Origin: Litchfieldella xinjiangensis
GTDB lineage: Bacteria; Pseudomonadota; Gammaproteobacteria; Pseudomonadales; Halomonadaceae
Direction of reading: 5' to 3'
Length of the DNA: 64,000 nucleotides
Assembly: GCF_000759345.1 (NCBI RefSeq)
Contig: NZ_JPZL01000002.1
Location: 372,001 to 436,000, forward strand
The position numbers and the translations under genes are program-made. Below the pieces are notes generated by a model, which saw only the letters and a program-made list of their open reading frames with translations, made no database searches and was not told where the DNA came from. This document shows, in pieces, positions 30,417-39,646 of this stretch (position 1 is the stretch's first letter; each line of letters starts with the position of its first letter).

Positions 30417-31757
30417 ATGGGTCTTTCCTACTTGCACGCCTGTGCTTCCCGCAGGCCTGCCTGGCAAGTAGCGTGGTTGGGATGGCTTGCGCTGGGAATC
30501 CTGCTTTCAGGATGTGCGGCCACCACGCGCCTATCGCCCGATCAGGTGGCCGATGGCATTCAGAATCGGTACGAATCCGAGCTCGATACACTGCCTGCCC
30601 TCAAGCAGCGTCATTATGCCCAACGGCTGTTTCGCATCACCGGTGATGCGCGTTATCTGCCGCTCAATCGCCAGTATGCAAATCGGCTTCTCGAGGATGT
30701 GAGCGCCGATATCGAGGGTCTGCGCCGCCCTGGCCATGCCGCCGTACGCAGCCAGATGTTGATAACAGCCTATCCCACCCGTACTCAGAAACAGCGCGAG
30801 CGCAAGCAGCTACTGGCAGGGTGGGGGGAGATTGCCTTTGCCCGAAGCCTGCTGTTCCGGCTGGCTCAGCTCAAGTACTACGGCCTGTTGACCGACGAGC
30901 ATCTGCCTGGCCATTCACGGGCCCTGGCGTATCTGGACTCGGTGGACTTCGCCACCTTCCTGAGCCATCCCGAGGTGATCTCGAAGTACGCTGCCCAGAT
31001 AGCGAATATCGTGCATTTCTTGTACCAACTCGACATCGTCGACCTGCGTGAGCCGGTGATTGCCGCGTTTCGGGCACATTACTCTCAAGACAAGGAAGAG
31101 GTGCTCTCCACGGAGGCGTTTCACAATATGCTGTACGGCCTGACGCATTTCGTCATTGCCGACAGTCGCTACTACCAGCGCAAAGTGGGCCTGGAAGACC
31201 ATGCCTGGGTTTTCGACGCGTTCGAGCGCCACCGTTTCCGGCTGCTCGACGAAGCGACCGAGGATATTCTGGCCGAAGTCGGCATCAGCTATCGCCTTGC
31301 GGGGCTGGACGCGCATCCGTTGCTATCCTCGGCCCGAGCGTCCTTGGTGGGGGCCTACCGCCCCGATGTCGGCATGATTCCCTCGCCGACAGGGGACACC
31401 GACCTTGTGCGGGGCGAGCATCGCAACGTGCTCGCCCTGATGCTGTTGCGCTGGCCCCAGCGGCTCCATCCGGGCCCCGATCTCTCGAAAGACCCGGCAA
31501 TAACGCGGCCCGCCGCCTTGCGGCAGGACGCGCTCGGCTCAGCCGAAGCGCAGGAAGCTATCGGCGTTGAGCCAGAGGTGTACGAGGATGCTCGCCACGT
31601 AGCCGAGGAAGATGACCGGCGCCCAGCGCAGGTGGCCCATGAACGTGTACGAGCCCCGCGCCTGTCCCATCACCGCAACGCCGGCCGCCGAACCGATCGA
31701 CAGCAGGCTGCCGCCCACGCCCGCGGTCAGCGTAATCAACAGCCAATGGCCATGTGA
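30417..31757 (+). CDS. DUF3541-type lipoprotein with run-on C terminus
   Basis: 446-residue reading frame with a lipoprotein signal (LLSGC, Cys33) and a helical body matching DUF3541 proteins, up to about HRNVLALMLLRWPQRLHPGPDLS (near residue 360). The remaining ~85 residues (RRPAQVAHERVRAPRLSHHRN and similar) are low-quality sequence antisense to nhaD: the frame runs 219 bases into that convergent gene. A TAA at 31501-31503 lies one base out of frame, so an indel near 31480-31500 could have removed the native stop. The start at 30417 is set by AGGTGGG. Function unknown; the protein should sit in the cell envelope. Confidence 0.72.
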   Translation: MGLSYLHACASRRPAWQVAWLGWLALGILLSGCAATTRLSPDQVADGIQNRYESELDTLPALKQRHYAQRLFRITGDARYLPLNRQYANRLLEDVSADIEGLRRPGHAAVRSQMLITAYPTRTQKQRERKQLLAGWGEIAFARSLLFRLAQLKYYGLLTDEHLPGHSRALAYLDSVDFATFLSHPEVISKYAAQIANIVHFLYQLDIVDLREPVIAAFRAHYSQDKEEVLSTEAFHNMLYGLTHFVIADSRYYQRKVGLEDHAWVFDAFERHRFRLLDEATEDILAEVGISYRLAGLDAHPLLSSARASLVGAYRPDVGMIPSPTGDTDLVRGEHRNVLALMLLRWPQRLHPGPDLSKDPAITRPAALRQDALGSAEAQEAIGVEPEVYEDARHVAEEDDRRPAQVAHERVRAPRLSHHRNAGRRTDRQQAAAHARGQRNQQPMAM

Positions 31758-33023
31758 CATCTCGGGCTGCATGGTAAGCACCGCGAACATGACGGGGATG
31801 TTATCGATCACGGCTGACATCAGCCCGAGGAAGATGTTGGCCCAGGTAGCGTCCCATTGGGTGTAGAGCACTTCAGAAAGCAGTGACAGGTAGCCCATGA
31901 AGCCGAGCCCGCCGACACACATCACCACGCCATAGAAGAACAGCAGGGTATCCCACTCGGCCCGGGCGATGCGGTTGAATATATCGAAGGGCACGACGCT
32001 GCCCAGCCGGGCCAATGCCTGCTCGTCGCCGCGACGCACCGCGATGTCGCGCTTGCGGGCCAGCGAGCGGGCCAAGGTGCGGCGCAGGTAGTACCCGAAG
32101 AACTGCAGGTAACCGAGCCCGGTCATCATGCCGAGTACCGGTGGCAGGTGCAGCAGGGTGTGGCATGCCACAGCGCTGGCCACGGTCAGCAGGAACAGCA
32201 GGATGATGCGGCGCGCGCCGCGCTTGAGCTCGACGTGTTCGGTATGCGGTTCGGGCGTATGGTTCTTGACGAATACGCTCATCACGACGGCCGGAATCAG
32301 GAAGTTGACCACCGAAGGCAACAGCAATTCGAAGAATTCATAGAAAGCGATCAGCCCGGCCTGCCAGACCATCAGCGTGGTGATGTCGCCGAATGGGCTA
32401 AAGGCACCACCGGCGTTGGCGGCCACCACGATATTGACGCAGCACAGGTTGATGAATCGATGGTCGCCCTCGGCGACCTTGGTCACCACGGCGCACATCA
32501 GCAGGGCGGTGGTCAGGTTGTCGGCGATCGGCGAGATCACGAAGGCGAGGATGCCGGTCATCCAGAATAGCGTGCGGTAGCTGAAACCGCGTTCCAGCAT
32601 CCAGGCACGTAGGGCGTCGAAGACCCGCCGCTCCTCCATGGCATTGATGTAGGTCATTGCCACCAGCAGGAACAGCATCAGTTCGGTGAACTCCAGCAGT
32701 GTCTCCCGGAAGGCATGCTCGGCAGCGTCAGGCAACCCGTTCGAAACATAGACCCAACCGATCAGCCCCCAGATGATCCCCGCGGCCACCAAGACAGGCT
32801 TGGATTTGCGCATGTGCAGCTTCTCTTCGCCCATCACCAGCAGATAGGCAAAGATGAAGATGCCGACCGCAAACAGCCCGACACCAGTACCCGTCAGGTC
32901 CAGTAGCCCGGTAGCGGCGTGGGCCGTCGGGCTGTAGAGCGCCAGCACGACGATCGACAGAAAAGCGGCGAGGCTGGAAATACCAGAAGCAGCGAGACGA
33001 GGAGGCCGGGCAGGGGGGAGCAT
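31539..33023 (-). CDS. nhaD: Na+/H+ antiporter, NhaD type
   Basis: 494-residue polytopic protein of the ion-transporter superfamily. Recognisable NhaD blocks include GIIWGLIGWVYVSNG, EFTELMLFLLVAMTYINAMEERRVFDALRAW, FVISPIADNLTTALLMCAVV, NAGGAFSPFGDITTLMVW and GLMSAVIDNIPVMFAVL. It exports Na+ (or Li+) in exchange for protons, fitting a halophile. The N terminus looks like a signal segment ending at TAHA. The start at 33023 lacks a strong ribosome site; an in-frame start at 33086 would add 21 residues. Its 3' end is overlapped by the run-on DUF3541 frame. Confidence 0.9.
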   Translation of the reverse strand: MLPPARPPRLAASGISSLAAFLSIVVLALYSPTAHAATGLLDLTGTGVGLFAVGIFIFAYLLVMGEEKLHMRKSKPVLVAAGIIWGLIGWVYVSNGLPDAAEHAFRETLLEFTELMLFLLVAMTYINAMEERRVFDALRAWMLERGFSYRTLFWMTGILAFVISPIADNLTTALLMCAVVTKVAEGDHRFINLCCVNIVVAANAGGAFSPFGDITTLMVWQAGLIAFYEFFELLLPSVVNFLIPAVVMSVFVKNHTPEPHTEHVELKRGARRIILLFLLTVASAVACHTLLHLPPVLGMMTGLGYLQFFGYYLRRTLARSLARKRDIAVRRGDEQALARLGSVVPFDIFNRIARAEWDTLLFFYGVVMCVGGLGFMGYLSLLSEVLYTQWDATWANIFLGLMSAVIDNIPVMFAVLTMQPEMSHGHWLLITLTAGVGGSLLSIGSAAGVAVMGQARGSYTFMGHLRWAPVIFLGYVASILVHLWLNADSFLRFG

Positions 33024-33141
33024 GGTGGCGTCTATCCGATGTCGCGAGTGGGCCGAAGGCGGCTGAGTGGCGACGAATATTAGCATGCGCCACTTAGGGG
33101 CATATCGGCGCCGTGCACGCCGACTTTAGATGATGCGACAT

Positions 33142-36100
33142 TCAGTCCCGTGGCTGGGTCTCGAGCGCGTCATGCCAGCCTGATGTTGGCGCGGGGGCTT
33201 CCGGTGGCTCTCCCTGCGATGGAGTATCCAGGGCCTGGCGTTCATACCACTGACGCGACCGCCACCAGCGCCAGTTGCGCTCGCCACCATCGAGTTCGAT
33301 ACCCACGCGAAGTGCGCCATAACGGGCGAACAGGTGCCCCTGAGGTTGCCGGTCACGAAAGCGCAGGCTCCCTCGCAATTCCAACCCTTCACCTTCAATC
33401 ACCGCGTCGCGAAGCGCCACGCTGTGATCGTCCATGATCACTCGGGCACGGCCCTGGACATCGCGAATCGTCAGGCGGTCACGTAACCAGCGGCGTTCTC
33501 GGGCGGCATCGACGAATAGATTGACCAGCAGGCTGCTGTCCCGCATGGCCAGGTCGAGCGTCGCATCCAGTGCCAGTGGCTGGGTCCAGGTGAGCTGGCC
33601 TGACTCCAGCGTCAGGTGCGCCCACCAGTGCCTGTCGCCTGTACCGCTGCGCTCGAGCTCGGCATTGTCGAGGCGCAGTGTCGAGCCGGAGACATTGAAC
33701 GTCAGCGTGTCGAGATCGCCTTCTGTCAGCCGCGCATCCAAAGATAGATCGCCGTTCACGGTCTGATCCTGCAGGCGAATCCTCGCATCGCTGGCCTCAA
33801 GGCTGACCTCGCCTAGGGCGCGCCTGCCGATGAGGCGCAGTTGAGTGCTCATGCGCGCCCGGCCGCCGAGTAGCTCGAGCCCGGAGTCGGTAGGCAGGAA
33901 GGCATTGAAATGCGACAGATCGGGCGCCTCGACACGCTCCAGCGTGAGTTGCGTTTCCAACCCGTCGAGGGTATCGAAGCTATCGATGTCTTGGGCCTGG
34001 GTACGCAGGCGAAGCATGTGGCCATCGAGGTACGCCTGAGCACTGTCACGACGGCGCACACCGAAGCTGGGCAGGGCCAACGCCAGCGTGGCTCGAGGCG
34101 CATCCTCCTGGTCCGACATCACGATATCGAGCGAGCCTGAACCCTGCGCTTCGTACTGCAGGAAGTGCGCCTGGAGTCGATCCGAACTCACATACAGGTC
34201 GCTTCCCGGCGCCAGTTGCCCTTGGGCGAGATGCAGGTCGGCGCTCAGGCGGCCACCGCCGGCCACGGCAATGCCATGCGCATCGGGAAGGAAGGTATCT
34301 AGAAAGCCGAGATTCTCGACGCTGGCATCGAACAGCAACCGACCGCCCAAGGGACGTACTTGCTCATCCGGCGACTCACGCCAGCCGAGATCGCCATCGA
34401 GACGCACCTGTCGTGCTACCAGGCGGGTCGTCAGTCGGTCGTCATCCCCGGCTTCGTTGGCGTGCAACGTCAGCTGGCTGCCGGATAGATCGATGTGCTG
34501 GCCATTCAGGCTCGCGTCGCGAACCCGCAGTTCGAGTTCGAGACTCCCTTCGACGCGCTCATCGAACAGCACGCCGGCAATCGACGGCCCATCGAGGCCG
34601 ATATGCCCGGCGAGTCGTCGCTCGGCCAGCGTCAAGCGGCCTTGGCTTCGCGCTTCTCCAGACTGAAACCTGAACGGTGCCTGGGCCGGTAGATAGCGGT
34701 TCAATACCGCGACATCCGGCACGCGAGCCGCCTGCCAGGCGATCGAAAGGCGCGGCTCGTCGAGTGGCATGCCAAGCTGTGGGGCGTCTCCGCGCGCCTC
34801 GAGGCGCAACTGGCCGGCACGCAACAACGGGCGTGCATCGTCCAGGCGCGTCACGGTAACCTCGTTGAAGTCGAGGTCGGCCTTGAGTGTCGGCGATGGG
34901 TCGTTGCCAAGCACCTCGGCATCGATACGGCCCGTTCCTGTGGCCTGGATGCCCTCGAAGCGTGCCTCGATCGTCTCGGAACCGACCGACAGGCGAGACG
35001 GTGGTCGCAGCCGGCCGGCCTCGAGATACAGGTCGGCGTCGACACGGCCTCCACCCGCCAGGGCGAGTCCGCGCCCTCCGAACAGGCCTGCCAGAAAGCC
35101 ATCCAGGAAACCAAGATGCGAGACCTGGCCTTCCAGACGCAACTGGCCCTCTAGTTCGGGGGGCGTTTCTGCTTCCGCGCTGTCTGGAAGCCACAGGGAG
35201 GGTGCGCTCAGGCGTGCCTGGGGAAAGGCAAGCTGCAGGGTGAACGGCTCTCCATCGTCGCCCACATGCGCAGCCTGGATGTCGACCCGTGTTCCTGAGG
35301 CATCGATCCGCTGCGCCTGGGGATTCAGCTCGGGGAGGGCCAGCTCAAGGGCCAGCGACCCCTGGATATCTTTCTCGCCCACCCGCAGTGCGACCTCGCG
35401 GCCATCCAGGGAAAAATGACCTTCGACTCGCTCCTCACGGTAATGCAATTCGCCCTGGAGCCGAGCCTGGCCGGCTTGGAGCGAGAGCGGCAGATCGGGG
35501 GGCAGATAGCTTGAAAGCCTGGCGATGTCGGGGACGGTCATGGCCGTCCACGCCAGGGAGGCCTCATCGAGTGCCACGGGCGCACGATACAGCGTGGGCG
35601 CTTCGGCACGCAGCGAAAGCCGAAACTCCTCGCCTTGCAACAAGGCAGCCACGCCATCGTTTCGGTGCATTTCCAGCTTGTCCAGGGCGATTTCGAGGCG
35701 GGTCTGAGCGTCTTGCTCAGCCCCTTGTGCCATGGGGGTGACGCGGGCCGTCAATTCGCCCTGGCCCCTGAGTCGGTAGCGTCGGTCGCTGGCCGACAGC
35801 GAGGACTCGTCGAGCGTGACCGTAAGCGCTGTCGAAGTGAGGCTGAATTCGCTCTCGGGAAGCAAACGACCCTGCTCGATCTCGAGACGTCCCTCGAACG
35901 CGCCACGTCCCTGGACGCCGAGCCAGGCCTGATCGGCAAGGAAACGGTCGAGCAGGGCGTCGGCATCGCCCTGGCCGGCCAGATCCAGACTCCCGGAAAC
36001 CGAACGCAGTGCTTCAGCTCCCCGCCGCTGAGAGGGCGCCAGCGGATCGAGCGATAGCCGGCCCTCGAGCCTGAGGTCCTCACCCAGCGGCGTGTCTGCG

Positions 36101-36558
36101 TCGCGTAGCGTGGCGTTGTCGAGTGCGAGGACCACTGCCGAGATGCTCAGCTCGCCTTGGCGCCACGAAGCCCCGTCCAGCGATAGACGGCCGCTGCCTT
36201 CGAGCAGGATATCGCCGAGTGAGAAGTGTCGGATGCCTCTGGCCTCAACGCTGGCCAGACGCCATTCGCGTCGCAGCAGTGCCGTCAGCCCGAGCCAGGC
36301 CGTGATCTCCTGAGCCTCGAGGCGCAGCGGGCGCCGCTGCGCACCCGACATATCGAGCGTGAGATCCTGCAGCGCCAGGTGGCCAGGAAAGGCGCTCCAT
36401 GCCGCGGACCACTCCAGGTGAGTGCCAGGCAGCGCCTGCGACAGGCGACGCTCGGCCAAGCCTGATTGCAGCAGGGCATTGGCCAGCAACAGGTAGAGCA
36501 GCAGCAGGGCGAGCAAGCCCCCACCCAGACGTATCCCGACCTTGCGTAGCGTGGTCAT
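33142..36558 (-). CDS. Giant AsmA-like (bridge-type lipid transfer) protein with three repeats
   Basis: 1138-residue protein with an N-terminal membrane anchor (about 9-30) and a long beta-rich, AsmA/TamB-like body. Three homologous units of about 265 residues can be aligned by eye. Unit openings are ADALLDRFL (199), LGFLDGFL (482) and LGFLDTFL (750); mid motifs VPDIARLSSYLP (342), VPDVAVLNRYLP (613) and APDLSHFNAFLP (878); late motifs RIDASGTRVDI (417), HIDLSGSQLTL (689) and TFNVSGSTLRL (953). Such repeating beta-groove proteins shuttle phospholipids between membranes. The Arg/Trp-rich C terminus ends in a short disordered tail. The ATG at 36558 is preferred; an in-frame start at 36609 adds 17 unlikely residues. 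Confidence 0.8.
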   Translation of the reverse strand: MTTLRKVGIRLGGGLLALLLLYLLLANALLQSGLAERRLSQALPGTHLEWSAAWSAFPGHLALQDLTLDMSGAQRRPLRLEAQEITAWLGLTALLRREWRLASVEARGIRHFSLGDILLEGSGRLSLDGASWRQGELSISAVVLALDNATLRDADTPLGEDLRLEGRLSLDPLAPSQRRGAEALRSVSGSLDLAGQGDADALLDRFLADQAWLGVQGRGAFEGRLEIEQGRLLPESEFSLTSTALTVTLDESSLSASDRRYRLRGQGELTARVTPMAQGAEQDAQTRLEIALDKLEMHRNDGVAALLQGEEFRLSLRAEAPTLYRAPVALDEASLAWTAMTVPDIARLSSYLPPDLPLSLQAGQARLQGELHYREERVEGHFSLDGREVALRVGEKDIQGSLALELALPELNPQAQRIDASGTRVDIQAAHVGDDGEPFTLQLAFPQARLSAPSLWLPDSAEAETPPELEGQLRLEGQVSHLGFLDGFLAGLFGGRGLALAGGGRVDADLYLEAGRLRPPSRLSVGSETIEARFEGIQATGTGRIDAEVLGNDPSPTLKADLDFNEVTVTRLDDARPLLRAGQLRLEARGDAPQLGMPLDEPRLSIAWQAARVPDVAVLNRYLPAQAPFRFQSGEARSQGRLTLAERRLAGHIGLDGPSIAGVLFDERVEGSLELELRVRDASLNGQHIDLSGSQLTLHANEAGDDDRLTTRLVARQVRLDGDLGWRESPDEQVRPLGGRLLFDASVENLGFLDTFLPDAHGIAVAGGGRLSADLHLAQGQLAPGSDLYVSSDRLQAHFLQYEAQGSGSLDIVMSDQEDAPRATLALALPSFGVRRRDSAQAYLDGHMLRLRTQAQDIDSFDTLDGLETQLTLERVEAPDLSHFNAFLPTDSGLELLGGRARMSTQLRLIGRRALGEVSLEASDARIRLQDQTVNGDLSLDARLTEGDLDTLTFNVSGSTLRLDNAELERSGTGDRHWWAHLTLESGQLTWTQPLALDATLDLAMRDSSLLVNLFVDAARERRWLRDRLTIRDVQGRARVIMDDHSVALRDAVIEGEGLELRGSLRFRDRQPQGHLFARYGALRVGIELDGGERNWRWWRSRQWYERQALDTPSQGEPPEAPAPTSGWHDALETQPRD

Positions 36559-36691
36559 CGAACCCTGCAATCCTTGTCCTCTCGTTTCGTCCCAGGCGAG
36601 CCGCCCCACGCTTCAGACTCGTATGGCTGGACTTTACCCCTCGTATGGTACAACCTCCGCTCCTCGTTGACGGCCCATCTGTGGCATCATC

Positions 36692-36715
36692 TACGCTTGA
36701 ATGGAATCAAGCGTA
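36692..36715. promoter_or_regulatory. Perfect inverted repeat upstream of the DUF3581 gene
   Basis: TACGCTTGA-ATGGAA-TCAAGCGTA: nine-base perfect arms around a six-base spacer, 43 bases before the ATG at 36758 and between two divergent genes (AsmA-like leftward, DUF3581 rightward). The size and symmetry fit a dimeric repressor operator; it could also fold as an mRNA leader hairpin. The regulator is unknown. Confidence 0.5.
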
Positions 36716-36757
36716 AGGCATCACACGTGTCTCTACCTATGTGCAAGCAGGCATCGC

Positions 36758-37471
36758 ATGTATCTCGATGAGTTCTTTACCCGTGCAGCGGGGCGTACCC
36801 GAATCTCTGCGGAGCAGGCGAGTCGCTTCGCCAAGCAGGTCGCAGGGGATTACAACCCGATCCACAATCCCGACGCACGGCGCTTCTGCGTTCCCGGCGA
36901 CCTGCTGTTTGCGTTGATGCTGTCCCGCTTTGGCCTGTCGCAACGCATGAGCTTCCGCTTTCTCAGCATGGTCAGTGCCGACGTGGCGCTCGATTTTGTC
37001 GAGAATGCCGATGGCAGCCTGCAAGTCGTCGATGACAACGGCAAGACCTTCCTCGAGGTGGAACGTGAAGGCGAGGTGACGCACGATCCCCAGGTCGTCG
37101 AGAATTTTGCCCGTCGCTACGTCGCGTTCTCGGGGCGTAATTTCCCCCATTACCTGAAGCCGCTGATGGAAGCGCAGGGTGTCATGTTCAATCCACAGCG
37201 TCCGCTGGTGATCTATGACAGCATGGGGTTTTCCATGGAGCGTCTGGATGCGGCCGACCCGGGACTCGAACTCACCCATTCGCAGCTCGAGGTCAACGGC
37301 AAGCGGGGTGACGTCACCCTGGAGTTCGACCTCACCTCAAATGGCAATGTCATCGGTCATGGCTCGAAGAAGCTGGTGGTCAGCGGCCTGCGTGATTATG
37401 ACGCCGATGCCATGGATGCCATCGTTGAGGAGTTCTACCGCCTCAAGGCCTACTACGAGACGACGGCCTGA
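36758..37471 (+). CDS. DUF3581 family protein
   Basis: 237-residue protein with the opening MYLDEFFTRAAGRTRISAEQASRFAKQVAGDYNPIHNPDARRFCVPGDLLFALML. The GDYNPIHNPDARRFCVPGDL part is reminiscent of MaoC-like hot-dog hydratases (Asp and His in an N-P-x-H context), so a hot-dog fold acting on a thioester is a plausible inference. The family is widespread in gammaproteobacteria but has no assigned role that I know. The start at 36758 fits the family and follows GCAGG; an earlier ATG at 36701 lies inside the inverted repeat. Confidence 0.82.
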   Translation: MYLDEFFTRAAGRTRISAEQASRFAKQVAGDYNPIHNPDARRFCVPGDLLFALMLSRFGLSQRMSFRFLSMVSADVALDFVENADGSLQVVDDNGKTFLEVEREGEVTHDPQVVENFARRYVAFSGRNFPHYLKPLMEAQGVMFNPQRPLVIYDSMGFSMERLDAADPGLELTHSQLEVNGKRGDVTLEFDLTSNGNVIGHGSKKLVVSGLRDYDADAMDAIVEEFYRLKAYYETTA

Positions 37472-37497
37472 TCCCGCATTAGGTACATCGCGCCTCA

Positions 37498-38565
37498 TTA
37501 GTGGATGACCAATCGCTTGCCAAACAACAGGCCTCCCAGTTCAAAGCGGTTGGCCGCCATGTTGAGGCCTACCGAGCCGGCGAGGCCGATGAGGATCATC
37601 AAAAGCGTATAGGGCAGCGGGCCAAGATCCCACCAGCCATTGGCGACGTCCACCAGGGAAAAGAACAAAGGGTGGGCAAGATAGATGCCGAAGGAGTATT
37701 CGTTGACCTTCTTGACCCAGGGGGTTGCCGGTCGACCGTGCAGATAACGCATCATGACCAGGATATAAATCACGAATAGCGGGACGACCCAGGGCTCCTT
37801 CGACGAGTACTCGAGCCAGTCCGGCAGCGTCAGCACGACCAACAGCACCAGACAGGCCCCCAGCCACCCCGGATGCGATAGCGTGCGCAGAGCCTTCACC
37901 TGGCCCAGTCGGGGATAATGCCTGGCCAGCAGCAGCGCCAGGAAGAAGACGTAAATCCAGCCGAGCGGAACGATCCAGGAAAGATAGCCAGGCGGTTCCC
38001 ATGCCAGCCAGTAGCCCAGACACCAGTAGCCTGCACTGATCAACGATCCGACGATCAGCCATGGCCCTGGAGGCAGGGCACGCTCGAGTTCGAAGCGCAC
38101 GAAGAGCCAGTACAGAAAGTAGAACTGTACCGCGATCAGCAGGAAGTAGCCGTGCCAGCCGGCGAACAGCAGATACTCGACGAGGTTGTTCACCAGTTGG
38201 CTGTCTCCCCCCTCCATCTTGCGCCCGACCGAGTTGCCCACGGAGTAGATCAGTCCGTAGGCGACATAGGGCACCAGGACATAAACGATGCGTCGTGAGA
38301 GGAAGCCGTCAGGAATCCTTGACGCATAACGCATCGAGAACAGGAACGTCGACATGAAGATGAACGTTGGCGTTCCCACCACTGTGGGTATGCGCAAGAG
38401 GTCCAGATAGACATTGTCGTGATGCTGATTGAGCCGATCCAGCAGGTGAAAGCTGAAAACGGCCAGGCAACCATAAAAACGCAGCCAGTATATTTCCTCG
38501 ATGGGTTTCATCGGCACCTGTCGGCTCAGAGGATGAACGAATCGACTCGTTTCGCTGTCGGACAT
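37498..38565 (-). CDS. Acyltransferase 3 family membrane protein
   Basis: 355-residue protein with about ten TM segments. It opens with EEIYWLRFYGCLAVFSFHLLDRL, the AT3 signature in which a conserved His in the first helix transfers an acyl (often acetyl) group, and ends with NEYSFGIYLAHPLFF, the usual C-terminal block. It modifies an extracytoplasmic sugar or lipid, target unknown. Two starts are plausible: 38565 (chosen) and 38511, the latter with AGGTG upstream and closer to the usual AT3 N terminus. It is divergent from the esterase gene. Confidence 0.8.
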   Translation of the reverse strand: MSDSETSRFVHPLSRQVPMKPIEEIYWLRFYGCLAVFSFHLLDRLNQHHDNVYLDLLRIPTVVGTPTFIFMSTFLFSMRYASRIPDGFLSRRIVYVLVPYVAYGLIYSVGNSVGRKMEGGDSQLVNNLVEYLLFAGWHGYFLLIAVQFYFLYWLFVRFELERALPPGPWLIVGSLISAGYWCLGYWLAWEPPGYLSWIVPLGWIYVFFLALLLARHYPRLGQVKALRTLSHPGWLGACLVLLVVLTLPDWLEYSSKEPWVVPLFVIYILVMMRYLHGRPATPWVKKVNEYSFGIYLAHPLFFSLVDVANGWWDLGPLPYTLLMILIGLAGSVGLNMAANRFELGGLLFGKRLVIH

Positions 38566-38627
38566 CACGAATACCGGGTAATTCCCTTTATTAGCGTATT
38601 CTTCGACGATCCGCCAAGGAGGGGCGC

Positions 38628-39533
38628 ATGGGATTACGTCGCATCCTGAGCTGTCTGTCATTTTTCGTCCTGCTGCATGCCGGAAGTGCTGCAGCGGGTC
38701 AGGTCTCCCATCATACGTTCGACTCCGATGTCCTCGGCCGCCCCTACCCCTACACCCTTTACCTGCCGGATGGCTATGCCATCTCCAACCTCGAATATCC
38801 CGTGGTCTATCTGTTACATGGGTCTTTCGGCAGTGCTTATGACTGGACCCATAAAGGGCGCTTGAAACCCACCGTGGATCGCATGATCGCTGCGGGACGA
38901 ATCCCTCCGGCGATCTTCGTCATGCCGGGTAGCCAGAGCTGGTGGGTCGACGGTCATAACGAACGGGCCAGAACCGCCTTTCTCGAGGAATTGATTCCGC
39001 ATATCGAAGCGACCTGGCACGTGGCCGCCGAGCGGGCGTGGCGAGGCATCGGCGGGCTCTCGGCCGGCGGCTACGGCACGATCAATTTCGTCATGGAGCG
39101 CCCCGATCTGTTCGCTGCCGCTGCCGCGCTGAGCCCGGCGAGCTATCATCCGCTGCCGCCCCGTACGTCATCGGCGTGGCGACATCCGGCCTTCAGCGGG
39201 GAAGATGGGGAGTTCGATGCCGATCTCTGGCGGGCCTTGAACTACCCGGCACGGCTCGACGGCTATCTCGACCAGTCCCATGTGGTGCCGCTTTACCTGA
39301 GTGCCGGCAATCGTGACCGGCACAAGGCCGTCGCCCACGCCGAGCGGCTGTACGAAGCGCTTCATCCCCATCAGTCAGGGGAGTTGGCACTGCAGGTACT
39401 GCGCGGCGGGCATACATGGCGGGTATGGCGCTCGAGCTTGCCTGCCGCGCTGGATTTCATGTTCGGCTATCTCAAGCCTCCCCGGGAGATGAGGGTAGAG
39501 GCCTCTCCGACGGTGTCGACCCCACCGCAATGA
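38628..39533 (+). CDS. Secreted esterase of the esterase-D / S-formylglutathione hydrolase type
   Basis: 301-residue alpha/beta hydrolase with a signal peptide ending near AAAG (24). The core shows VVYLLHGSFGSAYDW, the nucleophile motif GLSAGGYG (Ser145) and the His region RGGHTWRVWRSSLPAALDF, the layout of the putative esterase (PF00756-like) family. AAGGAGG precedes the start. It probably acts in the periplasm on an ester; the substrate is unknown. It is divergent from the acyltransferase, so an acyl-adding and an acyl-removing enzyme face each other. Confidence 0.85.
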   Translation: MGLRRILSCLSFFVLLHAGSAAAGQVSHHTFDSDVLGRPYPYTLYLPDGYAISNLEYPVVYLLHGSFGSAYDWTHKGRLKPTVDRMIAAGRIPPAIFVMPGSQSWWVDGHNERARTAFLEELIPHIEATWHVAAERAWRGIGGLSAGGYGTINFVMERPDLFAAAAALSPASYHPLPPRTSSAWRHPAFSGEDGEFDADLWRALNYPARLDGYLDQSHVVPLYLSAGNRDRHKAVAHAERLYEALHPHQSGELALQVLRGGHTWRVWRSSLPAALDFMFGYLKPPREMRVEASPTVSTPPQ

Positions 39534-39646
39534 GGTAACTTCGCGATGGGCACCGTAAGCCGATTCGAGGAGCTTCCCTTGAATTTCGCGCCGGGGAGTG
39601 CCATGCCTTGAAGGTCTTTTCACTCGCATGCAGGAGCAACGATTCT

